Positions 47,349-57,963 of a stretch of DNA of 64,000 nt are shown in pieces; positions within the stretch are counted from its first letter, which is position 1; each line of letters opens with the position of its first letter. Origin of the DNA: Gentiana macrophylla. Taxonomy: Eukaryota; Streptophyta; Magnoliopsida; Gentianales; Gentianaceae. The notes below the pieces were generated by a model. That model did no database searches, was not told the origin of the DNA, and saw only the letters and a program-made list of their open reading frames with translations. The stretch covers positions 35,125,871-35,189,870 of the forward strand of contig CM047813.1 in assembly GCA_026214975.1 (NCBI GenBank), in the 5' to 3' direction. A program made the translations under genes and the position numbers.

Positions 47349-49195
47349 TGATGTATGAAAAATATATGATCAAATTATAAGACTTTTTATTATTATATTT
47401 ATGATATTTTAGTATAATTTCATATAAATGCATTAAAAACTTATAAAAATCATAGTAGTTATAATTAGATGCATAAGTTATAGAAACGATAAAAATGATA
47501 GTTTTTTATCGATTTACGTTTGGTGTTTTGTTGAGTTTGTTGCGAGATCGAGATGTTTACCGAGATCCCAAAATATGACATACTTTGAAGTATAAATCAT
47601 GAGTTTTGTGGGATAAAAGATTATGCCAAAATCTAACAACTTTGAAATGATCAACTGTCTTTAATGTTTCTACCGTAACTCATCTTCAACGGACATTTGA
47701 TCTAACTTAGAGGCATTTTCAGAGAAAAAGTCCTTGATAAAAGTTGTAGGCCTTCAAAAGAGCTTTCCAACGAATATCAAATCATGTCAATCTGAGGTCT
47801 CACAGCTCGAGATAGGTTTTTATGAACAATGAGATATGTTGTATGTCCGGCACGCCACGGAGAAGGCCGAATATTACGTAAAAATCTCTCAAACTGGGCC
47901 CACAAATCTCGACAAGGAATATATATCGTAGCCGCACGCGCCGGTGGTGGTCCGCACGCGCCGGCCTTGTGGTACACTCTATAAATACCCTCAAATGCAA
48001 CCATTTTGAGATGTACCAAGGCATATATCTTTCTTCTATATGTCTCTATAGTTTCGTTTTGTTGTTTTTAGTTAAATAAAAGTCAGAAACGGCACTCTGC
48101 CGAATAATGTTTGTAGTATAAAGTATCGTTATAATGCTTAGAGGATGTATCAAGGCTCATTGATGTCAAGGAGTTGCTATTTCCGAGGATACAACTCAAT
48201 GCTTCGATTGTAACCTGGTAACTTTTCTAATGTATTTATGTTTATGTAGTATTTGTAGTATCTATATATTACTTATAATGATATTAGGCTAACTTAGTAT
48301 CTAGCCAAGATATGAAATTGGATTAGTATTATCTTTTTAGGGAAATGGATGATGACTATACTAAAAATTGGATAAAAATCGGTTATAATGAATCTCTTTC
48401 TATATTCGTATTGAATTAGCTACTTGATATGAAAGAATTCATAATCTAATTATGAATTGACGCCTCGTAGTTAGGTTATGAACTCGTTAATAGAAAGACC
48501 GGAGGGTAAAATTGGCCGAGTGAAAACGTGACAACGGAATCCGATTTCCTAAACCGGGGGTAGATTTGTTTCGGGAGAAACAAACTCTTATTGAAATATG
48601 TACTCGAGAGATTATTACGTTTAATTCATTTGTTTAATTGACATACCTTAAAATTGGCCGAATGACAAAACGGGAGTGACCCATGCTTGAGGATGACCTT
48701 GGACAAATGATTGGACATATGACAATTTCAGATGCTCGTGTGAGAATGAATTGTTTAGTTTAGGAGTGCACCGTTTCGTATAATTGATTTAACTTAAAAT
48801 AAAGATCGAGCACATCCAATTTCACTAAAAAGATATAAGGATTCAATAACATATTCTTGGCTAGTCTATAATTATAATATCTATCTCCCTCCCTTAGATA
48901 TTGTTTTGGTACCTATATATACTTATATCTATATATATATATGTATTGCTATATATCTATATATATATTTATATACTTATATATATCTGTTTTAGTTTTA
49001 TGCTTTGTTAGTTTAGAGTTTGGTTGGATGATAAAATTGCGACTTAGATTGAGATAATAACAGTTTCTTGGTGTTTAATCACACGGTGAATTACCAAGTT
49101 TTCCCTGAGGATCGACACCTGACTCATCACTCTATCACTACAATTTGACCCGGTACACTGCCGGTAAGGATTGATAGCATAGAAAAGGTCCGTCA
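47349..49195 (+). repeat. Element Y 3' LTR
   Basis: Close match to 33598-35445. The differences cluster at CG-containing positions. TATA CTATAAATACC at 47980-47990. Confidence 0.93.
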
Positions 49196-49200
49196 ACGAT

Positions 49201-50089
49201 CTTCATGGATCGATTCGAATCGCCGGAGGGAGAGAGGATAGAAGAGTAGATCTGTTCTTCGTTATGGGTAAGATCTATTCCAATGTTTTATTTCTTTTCT
49301 TAGATTCAAGATTGTTCTTGTGTTAGATCTAGATTATGTTTTCATCTAATCATCTATGAATTAATTAAACGAACCTTAATCTTCATTCGATTCGTTAATA
49401 TGAAGCGCAGAATTATGGGTTGCGCTATTCAGATCTGCAACGGTCTTTATCACTAGATCTGGATACCTAGTAAATTCTAATTCTGTGGTTCGGCGTCAGC
49501 TACGTTGATCGACAGGTTTAATTAACAGTAGGTTAGATCTGGCCAATCTGCTTATTGTAATCGTAAAACTAGCATGAAATACGAATAGTGAAGTGTTAGT
49601 TTGGACATAGTTTTGATGGACCCTAAACGTCTTGATCGGTGTCGATAATCGCTCAGCGCGGGTTAGCGGTATGAGTTAGCGCTCGATATCGGCAATTCTA
49701 GTTCTTTATGCGTATGAGCTATTACGGACCAATTAAGGAGGGTAGCTGGCGTATAGATTATCTACTACCATTGTCGGAGTAGATAGGGTTAGGAGTTGCA
49801 CCCGTAGCTAAATTTCACACACGAGTCGAATACGGATTAAGGGGAGATTAGTTAGGAATAGTGTGGTTAATGCCTTTTCGATACATGATTGATGATTGGT
49901 TTACTTGCATCTGTTTTATTTACTTGTCCTTTATGTTGGTCAATGACCACCCTTATCCGGTTGGCCTATGAATTGTGGTTGTGTTTAGCATTATTAAATA
50001 ATTGTCTCTGTGGGTCGACCTTGACTCGCCATTGCTATACTACGATTGACCTAGTCCTCTTCTAGTATTAAGCGACTTACACGCGATCG
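49201..50089 (+). repeat. Element X 5' LTR, second part
   Basis: Continues after the Y insertion and its ACGAT duplication (49196-49200). Ends with the ACACGCGATCG variant before the PBS. Confidence 0.88.
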
Positions 50090-51654
50090 AGTTCTTGGCG
50101 CCGTTTCCGGGGACTATTTATTTAATTGTTAGGCATAGCCATTAATTTATAGTTAACCTTTTTTGTTAATTTTTTTTTCTTTTTGATAATTGAATAAAAT
50201 TGTGAAGGTTTTTTTTCATCGCCATGTTCCTAAGGCTGTTGAGCAAAGGATGTGCGGGAGTTTTTTTTTTTTACTTCGCATGATTATTCGGTTATTATTT
50301 TGAGTCTTGAGTCTTTTTATTTTTATTTGGAGTCTTGTAATAGTTTTGTAGTGTTTAAGTAATAAGGTTGTTATGTATTGGCTTAAATTGTTTATTGCAC
50401 TCCTGTTTTTTAGTTGTGCTATTTACTGCCACATGACATTACTATTTTGTTACTTATTCGCGTCTCGCGGTACTAATAGTCTTTGTGCAAGAATCGTTTG
50501 TATTAGCCGACCTAGTGCAGATTAGTCTTTTGGAGAAGACAACTATGGTTCCAGTTTAGTGATATGATTTGCTTCAGACAATAGCCGAGTTCTTCTATTT
50601 TCCAAAGCTATGTGTTCTTCTTCTTCCTACTTTTTTTGCTTTACTTTTCACATTAGGGACAATGTTGAGTTTTAAAGTGGGGGGTAGGCATAACACTTAG
50701 ATTGAAAAAAATTGGGACAAATATACACTTACTTTTGTGAATTTAGATTTTTTGAATTGAATGAAAGAAAAACCTTAAATCGTTGAAATTGCTTAATTAC
50801 ATACTTAATTCATTAATGATGAATAAGGGGTTTGTCAACTATTTGAAGTAGCGGTTGTTGTGGAATCGACCTTTTAAGCACGTATAACTCACTTCTTCAG
50901 TATGTAGTATAGATGACGCATTATTCAATTTAGTATGAAAGAATGAGCATGTGTTATGTTGCATGAAGTAGTGACTTATTAATTATTATTTTATCATTGC
51001 ACTCAATATTTGAGCACATAATCTGAGTGAGAAGTGTTTAAGATTAGATGACAAATTGTTTTAACCGGGAATCATTATTTGTCTGTCTATATACTTTAAC
51101 AAATTGTTGTATGACAAGGGAAGCAAACTCGTGTAAAAAGGGCACGACCCTCACATAAAAAGAAACAAACGAGGACTTAAGAGCGAGACTCAGTCCCCTG
51201 AGTCCACCCGGCCCGATTAAGGTACCATATTGTGTAACCAAGTCTGAAGGCAAGATGAGCGAGTGTATGAGCAGGTAAGTTAAGATTGTGGGGTTAATAC
51301 AACTTGATTCTCCTTATGAAAGCACTATCATGACTGATTCATCACACGACACATTGATGCATGGTAAGTAATGATTAATGGGGAACTTATGAATTGTTGT
51401 ATGATACATGTTTTGCCTGACATCCTTGTTGATATAATATGATTCTGTCTGCGTCACTGTTGTTTGAAAGTTATGGCACACTCATGTTGGTTCTACTATG
51501 AGATAGTGCTCAATGGATAACTGATGGATATGTGTTGACCCTCATCTTATTCATATTTCTTGAATGAGTCTATTCTTAATTAGTTTGTAAATGTTTAGGG
51601 GGTTTGTTCGATTTGGTTTTTGCTCGGGACGATCAAAGCTAAGTGGGGGGTAGT
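50090..51654 (+). other. Element X interior, no gag or pol
   Basis: PBS, then a T-rich leader with no long frame. An internal purine tract AAAGTGGGGGGTAGG (50674-50688) follows GGGACAATGTTGAG. About 0.95 kb of non-coding sequence runs up to the terminal PPT. Part of it (near 50870-50920, CACGTATAACTC and TGTAGTATAGATGA) recurs in element V at 58640-58685 on the other strand. Confidence 0.8.
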
Positions 51655-53343
51655 TGATGACGGTCTCATTATTTACCATCAATCTACCCCAGATTTGTGT
51701 TCTCAATAGGGATAATATGTATGAAATCATGAGTAAATTAGCTAAATGTCATTAAGCCACGTCCAGGGTGACTAAATTGGTATTATGCGTATTAACCGTG
51801 TATTTTATGAAGCTACTATGTGTGCTATGATTTTATTGACAGATGGACGAGTGTTCGAAGCATCATTTGGGCTGAAGGAGAGAGTTAATTGATAAAGAAC
51901 TGAACGGAGCTGAAGGTTGAAGTGTATCGAGCGGAGATTGGACCCGAGAATCTGATTGGTGATATTTCAACGCCGTTTCCTAAGCCGTACAAGACGAATT
52001 GGTCTTGGACTTCTACATGAAAGTTGTAGGTCTTGAAACAAGGATTCTAACACACTTTGAATCACCCAAATCAGAGTTTCGTAGGCCAAGTTATGGTCCA
52101 AATACCGAAGATGGGCCTAGGGTATTCCAAGTTAAGTCGGCAGGAAGAAAAAGACAAAAATACCCTCTGTAAACCGGGAGTTACCCACGGTTTACCGAGC
52201 CCCAGAATCTTTCAGAAATGCATTTTCTTGTCCTCCAAGCATTGGGTTTACCCCTAAATCGGTTTATACACCTATATAAAGTCATTTAGAGCTGCGAAAT
52301 TGTGTTAATCATCAATTCCATTCATTCTTCACCTCTTTTCTAGTTTTACATCAATTAGATACAATGTAGTCTTTTGGGACTAAAGTCTTCTTTTATTTTC
52401 TTTTTTTCTTTCTTGCAAATAAGTCATGAGTCTTTCATTATTGAATTGTGCTTGGTTTACGATCTTCATTGATCGATTCGAATCGCCGAGGAGGAGAGAG
52501 GATAAAAGAGTAGATCTGTTTCTTCGTAATGGGTAAGATCTATTCCAATGTTTTATTTCTTTTCTTAGATTCATGATTGTTCTTGTGTTAGATCTTGATT
52601 ATGTTTGCTTCTAATCATCTATGAATTAATTAAATGAACCTTAATCTTCATTCTATTCCTTAATATGAAACGCAAAATTATGGGTTGCGCTCTTCAGATC
52701 TGCGACGGTCTTTATCGCTAGATCTGGATACCTAGTAAATTCTAATTCTGTGGTTCGGCGTCAGCTACGTTGATCGACATGTTTAATTAACAGTAGGTTA
52801 GATCTGGACAATTTGCTTATTGTAATCGTAAAACTAGCATGAAATACGAATAGTGAAGTGTTAGTTTGGACATAGTTTTGATGGACCCTAGAAACGTGCT
52901 GATCAGTGTCGACAGCTGTCTAGGCGGGTTAGCGGTATGAGTTAGCGCTCGATATCGGCAATTCTATTTTATGCGTATGGGCTATTACGGACCAATTAAG
53001 AAAAGTAGATGGCGTATAGATTATCTACTACCATTGTCGGAGTAGATAGGGTTAGGAGTTGCACCCGTAGCTAAATTTACGCTACGAGTCGAATACGGAT
53101 TAAGGGAGATTAGTTAGGAAACAGTGTTGTTAGTGCCTTTTCGATACATGATTGATGATTGGTTTACTTGCATCTGTTTTATTTACTTGTCCTTTATGTT
53201 GACCACTTCCGGTTGGCCTATGAATTGTGGTTGTGTTTAGCATTATTAAATAATAGTCTTTGTGGGATCGACCTTGACTCGCCATTGCTATACTACGAGT
53301 GACCTTGACCTCTTTCTAGTATTAAGAGACTTACACGCGATCA
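51655..53343 (+). repeat. Element X 3' LTR
   Basis: 1.69 kb, starts TGATGACGG, ends ACACGCGATCA. TATA box CCTATATAAAG at 52271-52281. An inverted repeat whose 3' arm is CGGTTTACCGAG lies about 75-105 bp upstream of it (52166-52199). Confidence 0.9.
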
Positions 53344-53465
53344 CCTATAAATTGTGGTTGTGTTTAACGTAATTAAATAATAGTCTTTGTGGGATCGACC
53401 TTGACTCGCCCTTGCTATACTACGATTGACTTAGTCCTCTTGCTAGTATTAAGTGAAAGCGATCA

Positions 53466-53869
53466 AGTTTTTGGCGCCGTTGCCGGGACTATATATTTAA
53501 TTGTTATGTATAGCCATTAATTTATGGTTAACTTGTTTTATCAATTTTTTTTCTTTTTGATAATTGAATAAAAGTGTGAATGTTTTTTCCCCTCGCTATG
53601 TTCCTGAGGCTGTTGAGCAAGGGATGTGCGAGAGTTTTTTTTACTTCGCATGATCCACAATTGGTTCCTCAATGGGATCGACCTTGATTCGCTATAAACT
53701 ATACTCGATGGACCTAGTCCTCTTGCTAGTATTGGTTTATAGTGGTCAAGTATTTTATTATCACTTGATCTACGTCATCAACCATGGATTATTTGCATCT
53801 ATTTTATTTACTGTTTATTTATATTGGTCAATGTCCTCTTGCTTGTATTAAGCGACTTACACGCGATCA
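53466..53869 (+). other. Element X1 interior: mosaic of PBS, leader and LTR ends
   Basis: 53471-53650 is PBS plus leader homologous to X. 53656-53790 matches the reverse complement of the first 140 bp of the L LTR, ending CTACGTCATCA. 53791-53869 matches two separate pieces of the X-type LTR end (TGGATTATTTGCATC... and AGCGACTTACACGCGATCA) with a deletion between them. Confidence 0.75.
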
Positions 53870-54189
53870 AACCACATCAGGGGATGACTCCCGTAACCAT
53901 AATAAAAAATATGAATTGGATTAATAATTGCCTTGCGTGTTATATAACTATATAAGTTAGTTAATTCCAAACAATATTATGATGATTGAGGAGGTTAATT
54001 ATTATTATTTACGTTTTATGTACCTATGTTGGTCTTAGACCATTATGTGTTCTAAACAAGAAAAGCTAGTTTATCGCATGTTTAATTAATTTATGATTCT
54101 TTGTGTGATCGATCTTGATTTGCCTTACTATACTACAATTGATCTAGTACTCTTGCTAGTATAAGTGACTAAACGAGCTCATCACAACA

Positions 54190-55456
54190 CAAGAGCAAAT
54201 ATGTAAACGCAACAATATGAATCTCAAATGTATTAGTTCTAACTATGCATTATTAGTTATTTCCCCCAATATATGTATTGATCTACCCCGTGGTGAATTT
54301 TTACTCTTTAACAGCTACGGGTGATAACCCATAAATATTATTCTACTTCCATGGGACGGAGAGTAGGTGCCGATGTGAAATTAACCTCCTCCATTGGTTG
54401 TATTAATCCACATGTAATAAGATCTAGGGATAGCCGGCTCAAGACCGAAGACCTCCTTAAGCAGCCATCGTGGGCTGATTGGCACGTTCCTAAGGATCGA
54501 TCAAGACCATGTCCTAATTAGCACTTCACCTTGCAAGTCCTTCATGCTAATTTACGATAACATGCAAATAGTTGATCATGCTAAAAACATGTAAATTAAA
54601 TCATCGATTAGGCGTAGGCGGCACCGATTATCCCGAATTAGAATTTACTAGGTATCTCGCAATTGCAATGTAGACCGTCGCTATTGCGAGAGAGCGCAAC
54701 CTTTATTTCATGATTTCTTCACAAACGATTCACATCTATACACATTTGGGTAAATAAACTAATTACTACATAGCAGAACTAAATTAAACAATCAAACCAT
54801 ACTAATCACAATGGAAAACAACATATCTACATCTTGAAAAAGCTAGAAAATCATACCTTTGATGCCGAGCGTAGATCCTCCGCAGATCTCTCCCTAGACG
54901 GCGAATCCGTCAGATATGTGACTAGAACTCATAGAAAATAAATAACTGAATGAACAAACTTTTATTGCATAGTGTATTTTCCTTGAGAAAATTGTAAAAT
55001 GAAACTGAGGTCTGATGCCTCTGATTTATAGTTGAATAAACCGACTTTTCTAGCCTGAAAACTACCCCTCGTCTGATGCCTCTTATTTTTCGATGCCTTT
55101 TGGGATGCTCGTATTTGCGGCGGTGGTACTCAGAGTTGTGAGGGCATTTTCATACCTTTTTTCTTCGCCGATTTAACTTGGAAGGTTCTGGAATGCCCTA
55201 GGCCCAATTCTTCATCCAATCTGCTCAGAATCCATCTCAACACTTGGCCTAATCTTGTTACCTGAAAATAGTCCAATAACACACGAAATAATACCAATTT
55301 TCGGAATAATAATCGTAAATACCAAATACTCGACTCATGAACCCGACATATCGCATTCAACACAAATGGTTCATATAAATTGCTGAAAACAACTGATTTT
55401 AAATTAAAATGGGTGAAATGTAGATGACGTAGGATGTATCATTTTAAGCGTCATCA
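54190..55456 (-). repeat. Element W 5' LTR, larger part
   Basis: Continues across the nested block to 22299-22483, about 1.45 kb in all. It carries CTATAAATC on the minus strand near 55023-55031 as a candidate TATA box. Motif blocks with CGCAATTGC and GCTATTGCGAG lie at 54656-54696, and a diverged GCTCGTATTTGCGGCGG at 55107-55123. Confidence 0.8.
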
Positions 55457-56592
55457 AAGATCTATTTCAAGTGCTACTTCTGTTCCAGGAGTTGGGTCAT
55501 TTTGCAAAGAAAGAAGCAGCTCGAAATCCACATCCAAGTCCAACTACTCATTTCTTAAAGTTCTTATCTTTCACCTTAGAGCACTTGTCAGTTAAGGAAA
55601 CAGACTCATGAAATAAAATGAGTGGACTCTAGAACGCGTCGAGAAACTGGATCTTAGCTTCTATAAGCCTGTGAGGTGTTTGAATAACCAATGAATATAC
55701 ATTCGATGGTCTTAGATGCAAACTTATCCAAGTTTCCTTTATCGTTCAACACGAAACACATACATCCGAAAATGTGAAATTAGTCAACTTTTGTAGGCCG
55801 GTTTCTCGGTACTTCATAGGATGTCTTGTGCAGTATGTGTCTTATGGACACTCAATTAACTATATAACATGCACAAGCTACAACCTCAAATTTCAAGGAA
55901 ATCGAGGCACCTTGAACTCATTCGAAGATCATTCGAGCAGATTCTTGCAGTGTTCGGTTTTTAAGTTCAACAACGCCGTTTTGTTTGGGAGTTCGAGGAG
56001 CTAAGAATTCATGATGGACACCGAGGTACTCACAGAACTCTATGAGACCAGTATCCACAAATCCTCCACCTCTGTCATTCCTGACAGCTACAACAGATAT
56101 ATCAAAGGTATTTTGTGGTTGCTTCACAAGAGTTGAAAATTCCTGAGCACTATCACTCTTATGAGTCAAAAATAGAGTCCAAGTATATCTAAAATAGTCA
56201 TCAACAATGACGAGCACATAAGATTTACTACTGAGACTCATAACTCTACTAGGGCCAAACAAGTCAATGTGCAACAATTCAAGGATGCAAGTGAATGAAA
56301 CTTCGTATTTGGATTTGAATGAAGTTCTAGTTTGCTTCCCATGTATACACGGCTCACAAATGTCAAACTTCATGTATGAGATTATGTTTACACAGCTTGT
56401 CAATAGTGGTTATGCCAACATGACCTAAGAGACGGTGCCACAGTTTTTTGTTGTTATGTTTGGATATGTGGCATGTTATCGAGCAGTCAGTAAGGTAGTC
56501 TAGTTTGATCGTGCAGAGATTATGATCACGATGACCAGTTAAGACAACTTTCTCTGATTTACTGGATATCATGCAACTATCTGTTGATGTCA
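55457..56592 (-). pseudogene. copia pol fragment: GAG-pre-integrase and integrase
   Basis: On the minus strand the frame 56363-56593 gives GHRDHNLCTIKLD and KLWHRLLGHVGITTIDKL, the GAG-pre-integrase finger. 55918-56403 gives CEPCIHGKQTRTSF, HIDLFGPSRVMSLS (first Asp), RNDRGGGF (second Asp) and PKQNGVVELKNRTLQESARM (Glu). Further down another frame reads CFVLNDKGNLDKFASKTIEC, the integrase C-terminal region. The remainder of pol and the LTRs are absent. Element W abuts it at 55456 and element V at about 56590, so this is the oldest visible layer. Confidence 0.88.
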
Positions 56593-57963
56593 TGCATGTA
56601 AGTCTCTTATACTAGCAAGAGTACTAGGTCAATCGTAGTATAGCAAAGACGAATCAAGGTCGATCACACAGAGACAATGCAACATTGATAATAAACATAC
56701 TAAATCCAATTAAGAACACATGTAATGGTCTATGAACAACGCAAAGACAGAAAAGAAAGTGGTATTCCTCACGCCTAACATATCTACTAGCTTGGTGTAA
56801 TGAATCGTTATGTTTACGCCCCCTGTAATTTCCCGAGTTAATTAGAACATATACTTTAATTTAGTTTTAGCTACGGGTGCAATCTCCTAACCTTGTTTAC
56901 TTCCATTCACAAGGACGATGGCGTCTATATGCAATTAACCTCATTACTTGGTTATATTAACCCACATGCAATAAGTTCTAGAAAGTAAGGAGGTTGGCCA
57001 AATCTATAGCTCCCTAGAACTTATTGCGTGTGGGTTAATACAACCAGACTATGTCCTAACTAACACTTCACTAATATTCCTTCATGTTAATTTACGAATA
57101 CGCAAAGCAGATTGGCCAGATCTAGCTAAACGTGGATTAAACATGTCGATCAACGTATCTGACGCTGAATCTCTTGATTTAGGTTGACCTAAAGTTGCCT
57201 CGCAATTTCCATATAGACCGTAGCAATTTCGAGCACGGCGGTTCCTAATTCTAGAATTACATCATATCATTCTGATTACTTCTGGTAAATTACAGGTTCG
57301 TTAAACATGCAAATTAATTACATCACGCAGAAACAAGTAAATCCATCATACCGAAAATACGAAGGAACGTTCAAAGCTTCATTCCTTTGATAATTGAGAT
57401 TTAGCTTGATCAATTAAAGTTAGTTGATGGCTTGGGGAAGGAAACCAATAGAAAAACTCACAAGCAAAACCAAAGAACTTTATTACATACAAAGTATGAT
57501 AAAAGTGGAAGTATATGTTACAAGGGACTTCTATAGGCTTTTATAGGCATTGTAGCCGACTTAAACACAATCTAAACCACTAGACGACTTAGGTAAAACA
57601 CGGCGACTTGATTTCTTGCTTTCCAAGTACTCTCTCTTGCGCTAGGCTTTTCGAATCAACAAGTCCAACTTGGTCTATTTTTTGTGGTATGTTCTTGGAC
57701 TTCTCTTCTTTAGCCCATTAACGCTTTTAGTCCAGATTCATTTATTCATTGCTCCCGGAATATGGTACACCTGTAAATCATGTAAAACGAGTCAAAACAG
57801 TAACAACTCAAAGGGAATTATGTAAATGCAGAATTGATAACCGGGGAACATGCAATATGCATTTGACATGTTTTCCGCACAATATTCAGACTATCCTTCT
57901 TCGATTGAGCATAATTTGGGGTAAATAATGGTAAAGTATATAGTACTAAATAGAGTGTGATCA
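56585..57963 (-). repeat. Element V 3' LTR
   Basis: On the minus strand it starts TGATCACACTC at 57963 and ends near 56585-56597 with ACTTACATGCATG. TATA-like CTATAAAAGCC near 57539-57549 on the minus strand. It holds CGCAATTTCC / GCAATTTCGAGC blocks at 57199-57235 and a hairpin at 56957-57038. The PPT (AAGTGAGGGATGGT) lies directly to its right at 57964-57977. Confidence 0.75.
56957..57038. repeat. 25-bp inverted repeat (hairpin) in the V LTR
   Basis: Arms 56957-56981 and 57014-57038 pair at 24 of 25 positions; core AACCCACATGCAATAAG against CTTATTGCGTGTGGGTT, with a 32-nt loop. Confidence 0.85.

Larger units (their letters stand above)
33598..49195 (+). mobile_element. Element Y: 15.6-kb Athila-type gypsy retrotransposon, complete in structure
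   Basis: LTRs 33598-35445 and 47349-49195 (1.85 kb each) start TGATGTATG and end GGTCCGTC(A). An ACGAT duplication lies at 33593-33597 and 49196-49200. The order is PBS (ATGGCGCCGCTGTCGGGAAC, 35452-35471), gag, protease, RT, RNase H, integrase, then two post-integrase ORFs, a 1.8-kb AT-rich tail and a PPT (AAAGCTAAGTGGGGAGTTG, 47330-47348). The domain order is the gypsy one and the sequence is Athila-type. Frames are broken in most domains. It inserted into the 5' LTR of X. Confidence 0.93.
32772..53343 (+). mobile_element. Element X: non-autonomous gypsy-type element, split by Y
   Basis: 5' LTR 32772-33597 resumes at 49201 and ends about 50089. The PBS TTGGCGCCGTTTCCGGGGAC follows (50094-50113). 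A 1.55-kb interior has no gag or pol. The PPT AAGTGGGGGGTAGT (51641-51654) leads to the 3' LTR 51655-53343. A CCTAT duplication lies at 32767-32771 and 53344-53348. It inserted into the LTR of the related element X1, so the family inserted into itself. Confidence 0.9.
23709..53869 (+). mobile_element. Element X1: non-autonomous gypsy-type element, split by L and X
   Basis: The 5' LTR starts TGATGACGGTC at 23709. It is interrupted by L (24135-31712) and by X (32772-53343), and ends GCGATCA at 53465. A PBS TTGGCGCCGTTGCCGGGACT follows (53471-53490). The outer duplication is AACCA at 23704-23708 and 53870-53874. The interior is only about 400 bp: 160 bp matches the start of the X interior, then a mosaic of LTR ends. 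No coding region. Confidence 0.85.
22484..54184 (+). mobile_element. Solo LTR Z, split by element X1
   Basis: Starts TGATGACAGTC at 22484, runs to 23708, resumes at 53875 and ends GAGCTCATCA at 54184, about 1.53 kb net. A CAACA duplication lies at 22479-22483 and 54185-54189. No PBS, PPT or internal region belongs to it, so it is a solo LTR formed by LTR-LTR recombination. It carries a TATA-like CTATTTAAGC near 22930 and GC-rich palindromic blocks near 22785-22830 and 23339-23385. Length by coordinates includes the nested insertions. Confidence 0.85.
17770..55456 (-). mobile_element. Element W: Athila-type gypsy retrotransposon, 3'-truncated and split by nested insertions
   Basis: On the minus strand: 5' LTR (54190-55456 continued at 22299-22483), PBS TTTTTGGCACCATTGTCGGG (22274-22293), leader, gag (21700-20340), protease (20290-19517), RT (19470-18430), RNase H (18290-17770). 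Sequence stops being recognisable in or just after RNase H, so integrase and the 3' LTR are missing. The LTR was split by solo LTR Z, with CAACA duplications at 22479-22483 and 54185-54189. The right LTR end TGATGACGCTT (reverse complement at 55456) abuts copia pol, so W inserted into a copia element. Confidence 0.85.

Noticed and set aside
17770..55456. Endogenous pararetrovirus (caulimovirid) origin for the RT-bearing segments
   Set aside because: All have gypsy order with long LTRs, tRNA-Asp-type PBS, integrase (in Y) and 5-bp duplications. No movement protein or coat protein is present.
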